Positions 30,098 to 39,636 of a stretch of 64,000 nt of DNA are shown here, in pieces (the stretch's first letter is position 1; every line of letters begins with the position of its first letter). A program made the translations under genes and the position numbers. The stretch comes from Croceifilum oryzae. Its GTDB lineage: Bacteria > Bacillota > Bacilli > Thermoactinomycetales > Thermoactinomycetaceae. The notes under the pieces are model-generated. The model was not told the DNA's origin and searched no databases. It worked only from the letters and a program-made list of their open reading frames with translations. The DNA lies in the NCBI RefSeq assembly GCF_030814315.1, contig NZ_JAUSUV010000001.1, forward strand, positions 124,001-188,000. The letters are read 5' to 3'.

Positions 30098-30508
30098 GTG
30101 AAAGTATCGAGTAGAGGGGAGTATGCATTAAGGGCACTCATTGTTCTGGGATTACATGCGGAGGAAATTTCAACGATTGCGGAGATATCTGAACAAACCC
30201 TAGTTCCTGTTGCCTACTTAGAACAGATCCTCCTTCAATTGAAATTGTTAGGCTATCTAAAAAGTAAACGAGGGAAGCACGGGGGTTACATGTTAGCAAA
30301 AGCTCCGGACCAAATCGTGATTGGGGAAGTGATTCGGAGCTTAGAAGGGCCGCTTGCCCCGATGGGGTGTGTAAGTATTACCTCATACGAAGCATGTCCT
30401 CTAGAAGGAACGTGTCTCCTAAAGCCGCTGTGGGCATTAATTCGCGATTCGATTGCACGACTACTAGACCAAACGACGTTGGCTCATCTAATAGAAAGGA
30501 AACTATAA
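30098..30508 (+). CDS. Rrf2-family transcriptional regulator with three cysteines
   Basis: A 136-aa winged-helix regulator. It starts MKVSSRGEYALRALI, typical of Rrf2, with recognition helix PVAYLEQILLQLKLLGYLKSKRG and the wing GGYMLAKAP. Cys91, Cys100 and Cys106 (C-X8-C-X5-C) lie where IscR and NsrR bind an iron-sulfur cluster, so cluster or thiol sensing is plausible. The related CymR controls cysteine metabolism in Bacilli. Divergent placement next to a cysteine dioxygenase operon suggests it regulates that operon. This is inference from context. Confidence 0.9.
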   Translation: MKVSSRGEYALRALIVLGLHAEEISTIAEISEQTLVPVAYLEQILLQLKLLGYLKSKRGKHGGYMLAKAPDQIVIGEVIRSLEGPLAPMGCVSITSYEACPLEGTCLLKPLWALIRDSIARLLDQTTLAHLIERKL

Positions 30509-30693
30509 GGGAACATGCTAGAATTTTAATCTAAATCTGTCAGCGCTCAAAAAAACCAAAATTAAGATCCTAAGAATTCAGGAAAGGGTCCCAAATGCGA
30601 TCCATAATTTCCATACATAAGGTGTCTACAAGGTTGATGCGTGAAAAGACAAGTAGTGGGAGTGTTCCAATCTTGATTATCTGGTATTTCTTT

Positions 30694-30722
30694 CTGACAA
30701 GTGTATACGGAACTGATAAAAT
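30694..30722 (+). promoter_or_regulatory. Promoter of the toxin-antitoxin pair
   Basis: CTGACA (30694-30699), a 17-bp spacer, and TAAAAT (30717-30722), each a 5-of-6 match, about 118 nt before the DUF433 start. The rest of the 330-nt gap 30509-30839 shows no gene. Confidence 0.45.
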
Positions 30723-30839
30723 AGAAGGTGTGGGATTAAATTGACTGGTGGAAGTTGAGTTTATTGCATGTAACATACCATATCCAATTGCAATTGTTTT
30801 GTTTGCAAATGATGCAATGATGATTGGAGTTGTCACAAG

Positions 30840-31217
30840 ATGAAAGAAATACAAGAGCCAACTTTACCGTTTTCTTTGCTAGAATTACTTGAAGACCCCA
30901 AGTGGGGGAAATGCATAAACGATTTCCTACACGACTATAATGGTTACCATCCAAATGACATGGGGATGAACCAGATGAAATCATTTCTGCGCATGATTGT
31001 GTCTCATCAACCTGGAATTAGCATGGATCAAAAAGTGGTAAGCGAGATGCCAGTCATACAAGGGACTCGTATTCAAGTGACGATGATTTTGGCGTGCTTA
31101 CGTGATGGGATGACAATAGAAGAGATTTGTGAGGATTACGGATTAACACGTGAACAGATCCAACAAGCATTAAGCTTTGCTATTCGAGTTCTGGATGATC
31201 CATTTATGGGGAGCTAG
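30840..31217 (+). CDS. DUF433 antitoxin-like protein
   Basis: A 125-aa protein. Residues about 60-115 are a DUF433 domain (PVIQGTRIQVTMILACLRDGMTIEEICEDYG), the small helix-turn-helix antitoxin type that usually pairs with a DUF5615 PIN-like toxin. The usual family length is about 75 aa, so the first 55 residues are an extension of unknown role. GGAG upstream supports ATG 30840. It is followed by the toxin gene at 4 nt, and should neutralise the toxin and repress its own operon. Confidence 0.85.
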   Translation: MKEIQEPTLPFSLLELLEDPKWGKCINDFLHDYNGYHPNDMGMNQMKSFLRMIVSHQPGISMDQKVVSEMPVIQGTRIQVTMILACLRDGMTIEEICEDYGLTREQIQQALSFAIRVLDDPFMGS

Positions 31218-31221
31218 TGGA

Positions 31222-31629
31222 ATGAGACTGTTTCTAGATGAAAATGTGACACCACGAGTGAAAGATTTCTTTGATACTCTTGGCTATGATGTAGAGACTG
31301 TTAGCTCTGTACAGATGAGGGGATTTCATGATGAAGCGGTCTTCCGATATGCGGTAAAGGAAAAGCGAATTTTCCTTACTCATAATGGCAAAGACTTCAT
31401 TATTCAAATCCCTCCTATGGTTCATGGAGTCGTTCATAAGGGAGTCATATGGTTTCGCTTTCAAGTCACAAGGAAGAATGTAGATCAAGTGTGTCATAAA
31501 ATGCACGATTTTTTTAGATTCTGGAAATCCTTTGATGAGTCGATATGGGAAGTAAATCAAAAACATAGTAATACTCAAGTTTGCTTTATCCGTTCTTATC
31601 CCCCTCCAGTAGAAGAAATGCATATATAA
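31222..31629 (+). CDS. DUF5615 PIN-like toxin
   Basis: A 135-aa protein of the DUF5615 PIN-like family (predicted ribonuclease). It starts MRLFLDENVTPRV at ATG 31222; the frame is open to 31177, but that overlaps the antitoxin gene. The conserved acidic pair Asp6-Glu7 is present, and the later motif reads LTHNGKDF, where the family often has TxDKDF, so one acidic residue appears as Asn with a one-residue shift. The C-terminal part (about 95-135) is longer than the minimal domain. Toxin of a type II pair by context. Confidence 0.83.
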   Translation: MRLFLDENVTPRVKDFFDTLGYDVETVSSVQMRGFHDEAVFRYAVKEKRIFLTHNGKDFIIQIPPMVHGVVHKGVIWFRFQVTRKNVDQVCHKMHDFFRFWKSFDESIWEVNQKHSNTQVCFIRSYPPPVEEMHI

Positions 31630-32131
31630 AAAATATATTTTTAGAAAAAATATCGTTTAATCGATATAATTTTTAGTTTATTCCACTAACATACAAAATT
31701 TTGAATGGTATTTTTTATATGTAAAATGTGGAAAGGGAAAAGAGGAAATTAAGAGAGATTTTACGAAATTAACTTGTAAGAATTAATGGGGAGAATGTAG
31801 AAACGACGCACTCTGTGAGACATATTCATATACTAAAAAGTATTTTTATGCATTCACAAAAAATAAGTTTCTATCCTCTCTTAGAATAAAAATGAGTAGG
31901 GAGATGATAAAAAATACTCTTTACAAAATCAGCACTTTTAAGTTAAATTTATAGCAATCAATTCCTACTCACAACAAACTGCCTAATGAAATTATCTAAA
32001 TATATTCAAATCGTTTATTTGGATAAAGATATGCTTTCAGATAAGAGCATTTAGTTAGTATCAACTTGTGATGTGGATACAAACAAAACAAAATGTAGCT
32101 ATTATTCTTTTATCTTTAAGGAGGAAGGTTA
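31630..32131. other. Gene-free AT-rich spacer upstream of oppA
   Basis: About 500 nt with no supported coding region. Short symmetric patches exist (for example CAAAT-CGTT-ATTTG near 32010), but none is convincing as an operator. It must contain the oppA promoter. I see no riboswitch or T-box signature. Confidence 0.5.
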
Positions 32132-33778
32132 ATGAAGAAAAAAAAGCTTGTTCCGTTTCTTGCACTAACTCTTGTGGCAAGCCTAGGGGTTACGGCATGT
32201 AGCTTTGGTGGTGACAAAGGTGCTAAAGACAAGGGGACATTAACTGTTACAGATCGAGCAGAACCACCGAATTTGGATAGTGCTATATCCTCAGACAGTG
32301 CATCTCGTAACGTTCTTGCCAACACTCAAGAAGGACTTTACCGTCATTCTAAGGATGGGAAATCAATCGAACCAGCCTTGGCAGAGAGCGAACCAAAAAT
32401 CAGTGATGACAAGTTAACCTATACCTTCAAACTTCGTGACAGTAAATGGAGCGATGGAAAACCTGTAACGGCAAAAGATTTTGAATTTGCTTGGAAGCGT
32501 GCATTAGCACCTGAGACGGCTTCTGAGTATGCATTTATCTTACATGCCCTTAAAAATGGTAAAGCATATAATGAAAAGAACGGTAAAGCAGAAGATGTTG
32601 GAGTCAAAGCAATTGATGACAAGACATTAGAAGTAAAGCTAGAGCGAGTTACTCCATACTTCTTGGATTTGGTAGCGTTTCCTAACTACTTACCACAACG
32701 AGAAGATATTGTGAAGCAGCACGGCGATAAAGCCGGCAAATTTGCCAAAGAGGCAAATACAAACGTTTACAGTGGTCCGTTCAAATTGACCGAATGGAAA
32801 CATGAACAGAGCTACACGATGGAGAAAAATGATCAGTACTGGGATGCAAAATCGGTCAAGCTTAATAAAATTGTGACAAAGGTTATGAAGGATTCTTCCG
32901 CTAACGTCAATGCTTACAATACCAATCAAGTCCAAGTTACACTATTGGGTACTGATTACATCCCAAAATATAAAGACAACAAAGAAGCAGTATCAGTTGC
33001 TGAGGGATCATCTTGGTATCTGGAAATGAATCAAAAGAATAAGCTTCTTCAAAACAAAAAAGTTCGTCAAGCATTGAATCTAGCGCTGGATAAGAAGGAA
33101 TTCCAAGCGAACGTTCTGCAAGATAAGTCCGTTCCAGCAGGGGGATTAGTTCCACCAGAGATTAAAGCAAACGGAAACGATGCGAATAAGTTATATCGCG
33201 AAGCTTTCCCAGAGGAACCTAAGTTTGATGCAACAAAAGCAAAAAGTCTTTTTGAGACAGGTTTAAAAGAATTGAACCTTTCTCAAGCTCCTGCTTTAGA
33301 GATGGTAACTGATGATACCACAGCTGCTAAACGTCATGGAGAATACGTGAAAGACGCCTATAAGAAAAACCTAGGCTTGGAGATCAAAGTTTCTTCTGTT
33401 CCATTTAAGCAACGTTTAGATCGTGGGAAAAAGGGCGAATTTGACCTTCTAGCTTCTGGATGGCATGCAGACTACAGTGACTCACTGAGTTTTATTGGAG
33501 ATCTATTTACAAGCGACAGTCCTTACAACCGTGGTAAATGGTCTAATAAAGAGTATGATGAGCTAGTGAAAAAGGCCAGAGAGAATACAACTGGAAATGT
33601 TGAAGAGCGTCTCCAAAATCTAAGAAAAGCAGAGGCGATCCTTCTAGAGGATGCTGGAATTGTCCCAGAGTACTACCGTTCTGTTTACTACATGGTTAAG
33701 CCAGAAGTAAAAGATATGGTATTTAACTCAGCAGGATTTGGTGAGGAGTACAGCTTTAAATGGGCTTACATCGAGTAG
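32132..33778 (+). CDS. oppA: Oligopeptide ABC transporter substrate-binding lipoprotein
   Basis: Extracellular solute-binding protein family 5, 548 aa. The signal peptide ends in lipobox GVTAC with lipidated Cys23. The family core begins LTVTDRAEPPNLDSA, and contains FKLRDSKWSDGKPVTAKDF and the lobe-2 NKKVRQALNLALDKKEF. AAGGAGGAAGG precedes the ATG. It is first in the order A-B-C-D-F. The protein captures short peptides at the membrane surface for import and recycling. A strong hairpin separates it from oppB. Confidence 0.95.
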   Translation: MKKKKLVPFLALTLVASLGVTACSFGGDKGAKDKGTLTVTDRAEPPNLDSAISSDSASRNVLANTQEGLYRHSKDGKSIEPALAESEPKISDDKLTYTFKLRDSKWSDGKPVTAKDFEFAWKRALAPETASEYAFILHALKNGKAYNEKNGKAEDVGVKAIDDKTLEVKLERVTPYFLDLVAFPNYLPQREDIVKQHGDKAGKFAKEANTNVYSGPFKLTEWKHEQSYTMEKNDQYWDAKSVKLNKIVTKVMKDSSANVNAYNTNQVQVTLLGTDYIPKYKDNKEAVSVAEGSSWYLEMNQKNKLLQNKKVRQALNLALDKKEFQANVLQDKSVPAGGLVPPEIKANGNDANKLYREAFPEEPKFDATKAKSLFETGLKELNLSQAPALEMVTDDTTAAKRHGEYVKDAYKKNLGLEIKVSSVPFKQRLDRGKKGEFDLLASGWHADYSDSLSFIGDLFTSDSPYNRGKWSNKEYDELVKKARENTTGNVEERLQNLRKAEAILLEDAGIVPEYYRSVYYMVKPEVKDMVFNSAGFGEEYSFKWAYIE

Positions 33779-33787
33779 GGTGATGAC

Positions 33788-33829
33788 AGAAGGTATATAT
33801 CTTCCTACGATATATACCTTCTCTTTTTA
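33788..33829 (+). terminator. Intercistronic hairpin between oppA and oppB
   Basis: A perfect 14-bp stem, AGAAGGTATATATC (33788-33801) with GATATATACCTTCT (33809-33822), loop of 7, then CTTTTTATT. It looks like a full intrinsic terminator, so permease and ATPase expression would depend on readthrough, or the stem could protect the oppA message end. Confidence 0.85.
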
Positions 33830-33858
33830 TTCCCCATCAGATGAAAGGAAGTGAAAAT

Positions 33859-34788
33859 GTGGCACGTTATATCCTCAAGAGATTCTCTTTAATGATTGTA
33901 ACGTTACTAGTTATTATTACAGCTACTTTTTTTCTCATGCATAGTTTGCCGGGTACACCACTCAAAAATGAAGAAAAGTTATCCCCTGAGCTTCGGGCAC
34001 AGATTTTAGAACAGTATGGTTTAGATAAACCGGCTTATGTTCAGTACTTTAAGTTTGTTGGTCATCTCGTACAAGGTGATTTAGGGAAATCCCTTAATTA
34101 TGATGGTCGGGAAGTAACCGATATGTTGATGCAGGGCTTTGGACCGTCTCTTCTTATTGGATCACAAGCACTTTTATTTGGAGTTTTGATTGGACTTATA
34201 TTAGGGGTTTTAGCTGCTTTAAAGAGAAATACATGGTTAGATAGTTTGGCTACAGGGGCTTCTATCATGGGTGTCTCGATTCCTAGTTTCGTTTTAGCCG
34301 CGCTCTTAGCCTACTTTGTCGGAGTGAAGTTAGGGTGGCTACCTGCTACTGGATATGACACTTATTCGGCCACGATTATGCCTTCCTTCGCACTTTCTTT
34401 TGCGGTTATTGCTCAGATCTCTCGCTATGTACGTACAGAGATGGTAGAGGTATTGGAGCAAGATTATATGCGTACCGCGAAAGCAAAGGGAATCAACCGT
34501 TTCGCAATCTTGGTAAGACATGCTTTACGTAATGCATTGATTCCTGCTATTACAGTTATGGGCCCGCTTGCTGTTAATATTATTACGGGGTCATTGGTAG
34601 TAGAAGGTATCTTTGCGATTCCTGGGATGGGGAAAATGTTTGTAGAATCGATTTTGAATAATGATTATACCGTTATTATGGGAACAACCATTTTTTATAG
34701 TGTTCTCATTGTCGTTACCCTTTTTATAGTCGATCTTCTATATGGAATTATCGATCCACGGATTCGTATCACTGGAGCAAAGGAGTGA
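33859..34788 (+). CDS. oppB: Oligopeptide ABC transporter permease OppB
   Basis: Inner-membrane permease, 309 aa from GTG 33859 (MARYILKRF), with AAAGGAAGTG as ribosome site; the longer ATG 33841 frame would put that site inside the coding region. Six membrane helices and the EAA loop (YMRTAKAKGINRFAILVRHALRNA) are visible, as is the N-terminal GTP(L) segment typical of OppB/DppB. It pairs with OppC and takes energy from OppD/OppF. Confidence 0.94.
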   Translation: MARYILKRFSLMIVTLLVIITATFFLMHSLPGTPLKNEEKLSPELRAQILEQYGLDKPAYVQYFKFVGHLVQGDLGKSLNYDGREVTDMLMQGFGPSLLIGSQALLFGVLIGLILGVLAALKRNTWLDSLATGASIMGVSIPSFVLAALLAYFVGVKLGWLPATGYDTYSATIMPSFALSFAVIAQISRYVRTEMVEVLEQDYMRTAKAKGINRFAILVRHALRNALIPAITVMGPLAVNIITGSLVVEGIFAIPGMGKMFVESILNNDYTVIMGTTIFYSVLIVVTLFIVDLLYGIIDPRIRITGAKE

Positions 34789-34792
34789 TCCC

Positions 34793-35722
34793 ATGAGTAC
34801 AGAAAAAACTTATACACCAGATCTTTTTGAACCGATTGGCCAGTTGGACAAACGAGCAGAACAACTAAATCGCAAGCAGGTAGGCGTTTGGAAAGATGCT
34901 TGGTTACGATTTAAGCAGAATAAAGGGGCACTCCTTGGATTGTTTCTAGTGTTGGTAATTGGTCTGTTGGCAATTTTTGGCCCATTGATAAATGATTATG
35001 ATTGGTCGTCTCAAAATGTAACGATTAAGAATCAAGATACAGCGGTGGATGGTCATTATTTTGGTACTGATCATGCAGGTAGAGATTTATGGCAAAGAGT
35101 CTGGTATGGAGCGAAAGTCTCACTAATGATCGCTTTTTTAGCCGTTTTCTTAGATGTAATAATCGGAGTTACCATTGGAGGAATATCCGGCTATTTTGGC
35201 GGGCGGGTGGATGCCGTTATCCAACGTTTCATTGAGATTATCTACTCGATTCCAAACTTAATTATTATTATTTTATTGATTATGTTGATGGAACCTGGAA
35301 TTTGGGCGATTGCGATTTCCATCGCTATGACAGGTTGGGTACCGATGTCGCGGATTGTTCGCGCACAAGTGTTAAAGCTACGTTCCCAAGAGTATGTGTT
35401 GGCTGCTCGTACTTTAGGAGCGAGTCATAAACGTATCTTACTGAAGCATCTTATTCCGAATGTAATAGGACCTATCATCATTGCAGTTACGTTTTCTATC
35501 CCATCCGCGATTTTCTTTGAGGCGTTTCTCAGCTTTATTGGTCTAGGTCTTCGTCCACCAGAGGCAAGTTTGGGTGTTTTGATCAGTGAAGGAAATGGTT
35601 TTATGCAACTTTCTCCACATAATTTGATTTGGCCAGCAACTGTCCTATCGATCCTTATGTTCGCGTTTAATATGATTGGTGATGGACTAAGAGATGCACT
35701 TGATCCACGAATGAAAAAATAG
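34793..35722 (+). CDS. oppC: Oligopeptide ABC transporter permease OppC
   Basis: Second permease, 309 aa from ATG 34793 behind a near-perfect AAGGAGTGATC site; the upstream frame from 34742 overlaps oppB and is rejected. It has a cytoplasmic N-terminal extension, one helix, then the periplasmic segment with the family mark HYFGTDHAGRDLWQRVWYG and the EAA loop (YVLAARTLGASHKRILLKH). It starts 4 nt after the oppB stop. Confidence 0.94.
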   Translation: MSTEKTYTPDLFEPIGQLDKRAEQLNRKQVGVWKDAWLRFKQNKGALLGLFLVLVIGLLAIFGPLINDYDWSSQNVTIKNQDTAVDGHYFGTDHAGRDLWQRVWYGAKVSLMIAFLAVFLDVIIGVTIGGISGYFGGRVDAVIQRFIEIIYSIPNLIIIILLIMLMEPGIWAIAISIAMTGWVPMSRIVRAQVLKLRSQEYVLAARTLGASHKRILLKHLIPNVIGPIIIAVTFSIPSAIFFEAFLSFIGLGLRPPEASLGVLISEGNGFMQLSPHNLIWPATVLSILMFAFNMIGDGLRDALDPRMKK

Positions 35723-35737
35723 GAGGGAGAGATAAGG

Positions 35738-36757
35738 ATGAGCAAAATTTTGGATGTACGCGACCTTCACGTCTCTTTCCATACCTATAGTGGTGAGGTT
35801 AAGGCAGTACGTGGGGTGAGCTTTGACGTAGAGAAAGGTCAGACCTTAGCAATAGTAGGTGAATCGGGTTGTGGAAAGAGTGTTACTTCACAAGCGATTA
35901 TGAAATTGATCTTAACTCCTCCTGGAGAATATAAGCACGGCGAAGTTCTCTATAACGGAAAAGATCTTGTCAAGATGAGCGAAAAAGAGATGGAGCAGAT
36001 TCGCGGGAAAGAAATTGCGATGATTTTCCAAGACCCGATGACTTCATTGAACCCAACAATGACTGTAGGAAAACAGATTGTTGAGGGTATTATCAAGCAC
36101 CAGAAGCTCTCGAAAGCCGAAGCGAAAGAAAAGGCAATTGAGATGCTGAAGTTAGTAGGAATTCCTAGCCCTGAATCGAGATTTACTCAATATCCGCATC
36201 AATTCTCAGGTGGAATGCGTCAGCGGGCGATGATTGCGATTGCTCTCTCTTGTAATCCAAATGTCTTGATTGCAGATGAGCCAACTACGGCGCTTGATGT
36301 AACCATTCAAGCACAGATTATGGATTTGATGAAGGACCTTCAAGCACGATTAGGTACTTCTATTATCCTCATTACTCACGATCTCGGAGTGGTTGCCGAA
36401 ACAGCTGACCGTGTCGTGGTGATGTATGCTGGGAAAGTAGTCGAATCGGGTACGATTAATGAAATCTTTGCAGAGCCACGCCATCCGTATACATGGGGTC
36501 TAATGAATTCCATGCCGAAATTGAATCAGGATCGCTCAGAAGAGCTTAGCCCTATTCCAGGTGCGCCACCTGATTTATTGGCTCCTCCTAAGGGATGTGC
36601 TTTTGCGGCACGTTGTAAATATGCGATGAAGATCTGTCAAGAAGTTGACCCTGAACTAACAGAGCATAGTAAAGATCACCGAGTAGCTTGCTGGCTGGAG
36701 CATCCAATGGCCGAAGCTTACCGCAAAGAAGTAGTTGAAGGGAGGGAATCAGTATGA
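35738..36757 (+). CDS. oppD: Oligopeptide ABC transporter ATP-binding protein OppD
   Basis: A 339-aa ATPase. Walker A GESGCGKS near residue 42, signature [15 protein letters not shown], Walker [14 protein letters not shown], switch ITHDLGV, and the C-terminal Opp/Dpp extension with the cysteine motif ([15 protein letters not shown]). The last group, with spaced cysteines, binds an iron-sulfur cluster in some relatives. Overlaps oppF by 4 nt. Confidence 0.95.
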   Translation: MSKILDVRDLHVSFHTYSGEVKAVRGVSFDVEKGQTLAIVGESGCGKSVTSQAIMKLILTPPGEYKHGEVLYNGKDLVKMSEKEMEQIRGKEIAMIFQDPMTSLNPTMTVGKQIVEGIIKHQKLSKAEAKEKAIEMLKLVGIPSPESRFTQYPHQFSGGMRQRAMIAIALSCNPNVLIADEPTTALDVTIQAQIMDLMKDLQARLGTSIILITHDLGVVAETADRVVVMYAGKVVESGTINEIFAEPRHPYTWGLMNSMPKLNQDRSEELSPIPGAPPDLLAPPKGCAFAARCKYAMKICQEVDPELTEHSKDHRVACWLEHPMAEAYRKEVVEGRESV

Positions 36758-37722
36758 GTGCAACAGAAAAAAAAGAGCCAATCCTTAGCGTGAAAAATGT
36801 AAAGAAGCACTTTCAAGTAGGTGGTAAGAAGATTCTTAAAGCGGTTGACGGTATTAGCTTTGACATCTATCCGGGGGAAACTCTTGGTTTAGTGGGAGAG
36901 TCTGGATGCGGTAAATCGACTGTTGGACGTACACTGATTCGCCTATACAATGCTACTTCTGGAGAAGTAAGTTTTAAAGGCAAGAATGTACACGAACTTA
37001 AGGGAAAAGAACTGAAACAATTGAATCGTAGTATGCAGATGATCTTCCAAGATCCGTATGCTTCTCTAAACCCACGAATGAAAGTAATGGATATCATTGC
37101 TGAAGGAATTGATATTCATGGACTAAATGGGAAGAAGCGCGAAGATCGTGTGATTGAGCTTCTGGAAACAGTTGGTCTAAATAAGAGTCATGCAACTCGT
37201 TTTCCACATGAGTTTTCAGGTGGACAACGGCAACGGATCGGGATTGCACGTGCTCTAGCTGTAGAGCCAGATTTCATCATTGCGGATGAGCCTATTTCTG
37301 CGCTGGATGTTTCTGTACAAGCTCAAGTTGTAAACTTGATGAAAAAGCTGCAGAGAGAACGTGGACTTACCTATCTGTTTATTGCTCATGATCTTTCTAT
37401 GGTGAAATATATTAGTGATCGTGTAGGGGTTATGTATCTGGGGAACCTAGTGGAATTAGCGGATAGCGATGAGATGTACGATAATCCACTTCACCCATAT
37501 ACACAGGCACTTCTATCGGCAGTACCGATTGCAGACCCGAGCCTTAAGAATGAACGTGAACGGGTTATCCTTAAGGGAGATGTTCCAAGCCCGATCGATC
37601 CACCAAGCGGCTGTAAGTTCCGTACTCGTTGTCCACAGGCGATGGATATTTGTGCAAGTACGATTCCTGAGTGGAAAGAGATAAAAGAGAAGCATTTTGT
37701 TGCTTGTCATTTATATAACTAG
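36754..37722 (+). CDS. oppF: Oligopeptide ABC transporter ATP-binding protein OppF
   Basis: A 322-aa ATPase partner of OppD. Walker [10 protein letters not shown], signature [15 protein letters not shown], Walker [14 protein letters not shown], switch IAHDLSM and a C-terminal cysteine group ([15 protein letters not shown]). The ATGA overlap with oppD shows translational coupling. It ends the opp operon and is followed by a terminator. Confidence 0.95.
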   Translation: MSATEKKEPILSVKNVKKHFQVGGKKILKAVDGISFDIYPGETLGLVGESGCGKSTVGRTLIRLYNATSGEVSFKGKNVHELKGKELKQLNRSMQMIFQDPYASLNPRMKVMDIIAEGIDIHGLNGKKREDRVIELLETVGLNKSHATRFPHEFSGGQRQRIGIARALAVEPDFIIADEPISALDVSVQAQVVNLMKKLQRERGLTYLFIAHDLSMVKYISDRVGVMYLGNLVELADSDEMYDNPLHPYTQALLSAVPIADPSLKNERERVILKGDVPSPIDPPSGCKFRTRCPQAMDICASTIPEWKEIKEKHFVACHLYN

Positions 37723-37731
37723 AAGATAGAT

Positions 37732-37784
37732 AACAGTACCTCAATGGTTAGATACAACTAACAGGAGAGGTGCTGTTTTTTTAT
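37732..37784 (+). terminator. Terminator of the opp operon
   Basis: AACAGTACCTC pairs with GAGGTGCTGTT (one G-T), enclosing a second small stem (GGTTAG/CTAAC), then seven Ts. Confidence 0.82.
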
Positions 37785-37849
37785 ATATTCTTGCATACTT
37801 ATTTTGAGAATAATAGAAGGAATTTTCCTCATTTATGTTAAATATATTA

Positions 37850-37873
37850 ATTGAAAGAATATATATTTTCAAT
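37850..37873. promoter_or_regulatory. Inverted repeat upstream of the aldehyde dehydrogenase
   Basis: ATTGAAA and TTTCAAT, perfect 7-bp arms around a 10-nt AT centre, 35 nt before the start codon. The left arm supplies TTGAAA, a possible -35, so a protein bound here could control the gene. No known operator is matched. Confidence 0.4.
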
Positions 37874-37907
37874 CATTATTTTCTGTGATTAAAGGAGGAG
37901 TTCTGCC

Positions 37908-39428
37908 ATGAGTGTATTTGTGAAGCCAAATCTAGCTGGAAGTCTGATCCGTTTTAAGTCGAGGTACGATAATTTTATTGGTGGAGAATGGGTTGCTCCG
38001 CTTAATGGACAATACTTTGATGTGGTCTCTCCGGTGGATGGTCAGGTCTATACTCAAGTAGCACGCTCCCAAAAAGAAGATATAGAGCTAGCGCTAACCA
38101 AAGCGCATGAAGTGAGAGAAGCGTGGGGATCACGCCCTGTTGCAGAGCGTAGTAACTGTTTATTAAAGATTGCCGATCGTCTGGAAGCAAATATGGAGCA
38201 ACTGGCGTTAGCAGAGACGTGGGGGAACGGAAAGCCCGTCCGCGAAACGTTAGCGGCCGATTTACCACTCGCAGTTGATCATTTTCGTTACTTTGCAGGT
38301 GTGATCCGTGGGGAGGAAGGTGGTATCTCTGAACTAGATGCCAAAACCTTATCGATTCAGATGAAGGAACCCATTGGGGTTGTAGGACAAATTATACCTT
38401 GGAACTTCCCTCTCCTGATGGCCGCTTGGAAGATTGCACCGGCTTTGGCTGCTGGAAACTGTGTCGTTTTGAAACCAGCAGAACAAACACCTGTAACAGT
38501 TCTCATCTTTGCTGAAATGATTGCTGACCTATTGCCTGCGGGTGTCTTAAATATTGTAAATGGCTTTGGTCTAGAAGCCGGACAACCACTTGCTACCTCT
38601 CCTAGAGTTGGAAAGATTGCATTTACAGGTGAAACCAATACAGGTCGACTCATTATGCAGTACGCATCAGAGAATATTAAACCTGTCACGCTAGAGCTAG
38701 GTGGTAAGTCTCCTAATATCTTTACAGAAAGCGTGCTACGTGCCAATGATGCTTTTCTAGACAAGGTATTGGAAGGCTTTGCTATGTTTGCCCTGAATCA
38801 AGGAGAAGTATGTACCTGTCCATCTCGGGCTTTAATCCAAGCCTCCATCTACGACGAGTTTATGGAACGAGCTTTAGAGCGTGTTAAGAAGATCAAGCTG
38901 GGAGATCCGCTTGATCCGACCACGATGATGGGAGCCCAAGCATCTCGTGAACAATACGAGAAGATCCTCAGCTATCTAGATATCGGAAAAGCAGAGAGTG
39001 CTGCTTGTCTAACAGGTGGTAAGCCTTATACAAACGAATATTATCCAGATGGTTTCTATGTTGAGCCAACTGTTTTTGAAGGAAGTAACAAGATGAGGAT
39101 TTTCCAAGAGGAGATCTTCGGTCCTGTCGTATCAGTAACCAAATTTGAGGACGAACAAGAACTATTAGAGATTGCCAACAATACCCCATACGGACTCGGT
39201 GCTGGTCTCTGGACTCGTGACATGCATCAAGCGTATGAGGTAGCACGAAAAGTCGAGGCAGGACGAGTCTGGGTAAACTGTTACCATCTATACCCTGCTC
39301 ATGCTGCATTTGGCGGCTACAAACAGTCTGGCATTGGTCGAGAGAGCCATAAAATGATGCTCGAACACTATCGCCAAACGAAAAACATGCTAGTATCGTA
39401 TGATCAAAACCCAATGGGCTTCTTCTAA
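37908..39428 (+). CDS. Aldehyde dehydrogenase, acetaldehyde dehydrogenase II type
   Basis: NAD-dependent oxidation of aldehydes to acids, 506 aa. Catalytic Cys302 in GEVCTCPSR and general base Glu263 in LELGGKSPN are visible, as are the Rossmann-type GETNTGRLI and the [11 protein letters not shown] segment. The GEVCTCPSR form and the ending [11 protein letters not shown] match the AcoD/ExaC/AldB acetaldehyde group. AAAGGAGGAG precedes ATG 37908. It is a single-gene unit. Confidence 0.92.
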   Translation: MSVFVKPNLAGSLIRFKSRYDNFIGGEWVAPLNGQYFDVVSPVDGQVYTQVARSQKEDIELALTKAHEVREAWGSRPVAERSNCLLKIADRLEANMEQLALAETWGNGKPVRETLAADLPLAVDHFRYFAGVIRGEEGGISELDAKTLSIQMKEPIGVVGQIIPWNFPLLMAAWKIAPALAAGNCVVLKPAEQTPVTVLIFAEMIADLLPAGVLNIVNGFGLEAGQPLATSPRVGKIAFTGETNTGRLIMQYASENIKPVTLELGGKSPNIFTESVLRANDAFLDKVLEGFAMFALNQGEVCTCPSRALIQASIYDEFMERALERVKKIKLGDPLDPTTMMGAQASREQYEKILSYLDIGKAESAACLTGGKPYTNEYYPDGFYVEPTVFEGSNKMRIFQEEIFGPVVSVTKFEDEQELLEIANNTPYGLGAGLWTRDMHQAYEVARKVEAGRVWVNCYHLYPAHAAFGGYKQSGIGRESHKMMLEHYRQTKNMLVSYDQNPMGFF

Positions 39429-39475
39429 AAAAAGAATAGGACTCAGATCTATCCACAGCCCAAACGGAAATACAA

Positions 39476-39520
39476 CAAAAAACACCAAGAATCACAAACG
39501 ATCCTTGGTGTTTTTTGTTT
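39476..39520 (+). terminator. Terminator after the aldehyde dehydrogenase gene
   Basis: A perfect 14-bp stem: CAAAAAACACCAAG with CTTGGTGTTTTTTG; the T-run is part of the stem. Confidence 0.87.
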
Positions 39521-39636
39521 TGTAATTAAAAATATTAATACACACATAAAATAATTCGAAAAAGAAATACTTACCTCTAGAAAAAAAGAATTAATCGTGG
39601 TATGCTGTTATGCAATCGTAGAGGAGTTGAGCAGAG

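Noticed and set aside
30570-30984. Minus-strand frames upstream of the DUF433 gene
   Set aside because: Low-complexity translations, no start signal, and they overlap the toxin-antitoxin promoter and start.
31630-32131. Possible CodY site upstream of oppA (GATTTTACGAAATTAA)
   Set aside because: Five or more mismatches to the CodY consensus; not better than chance in AT-rich sequence.
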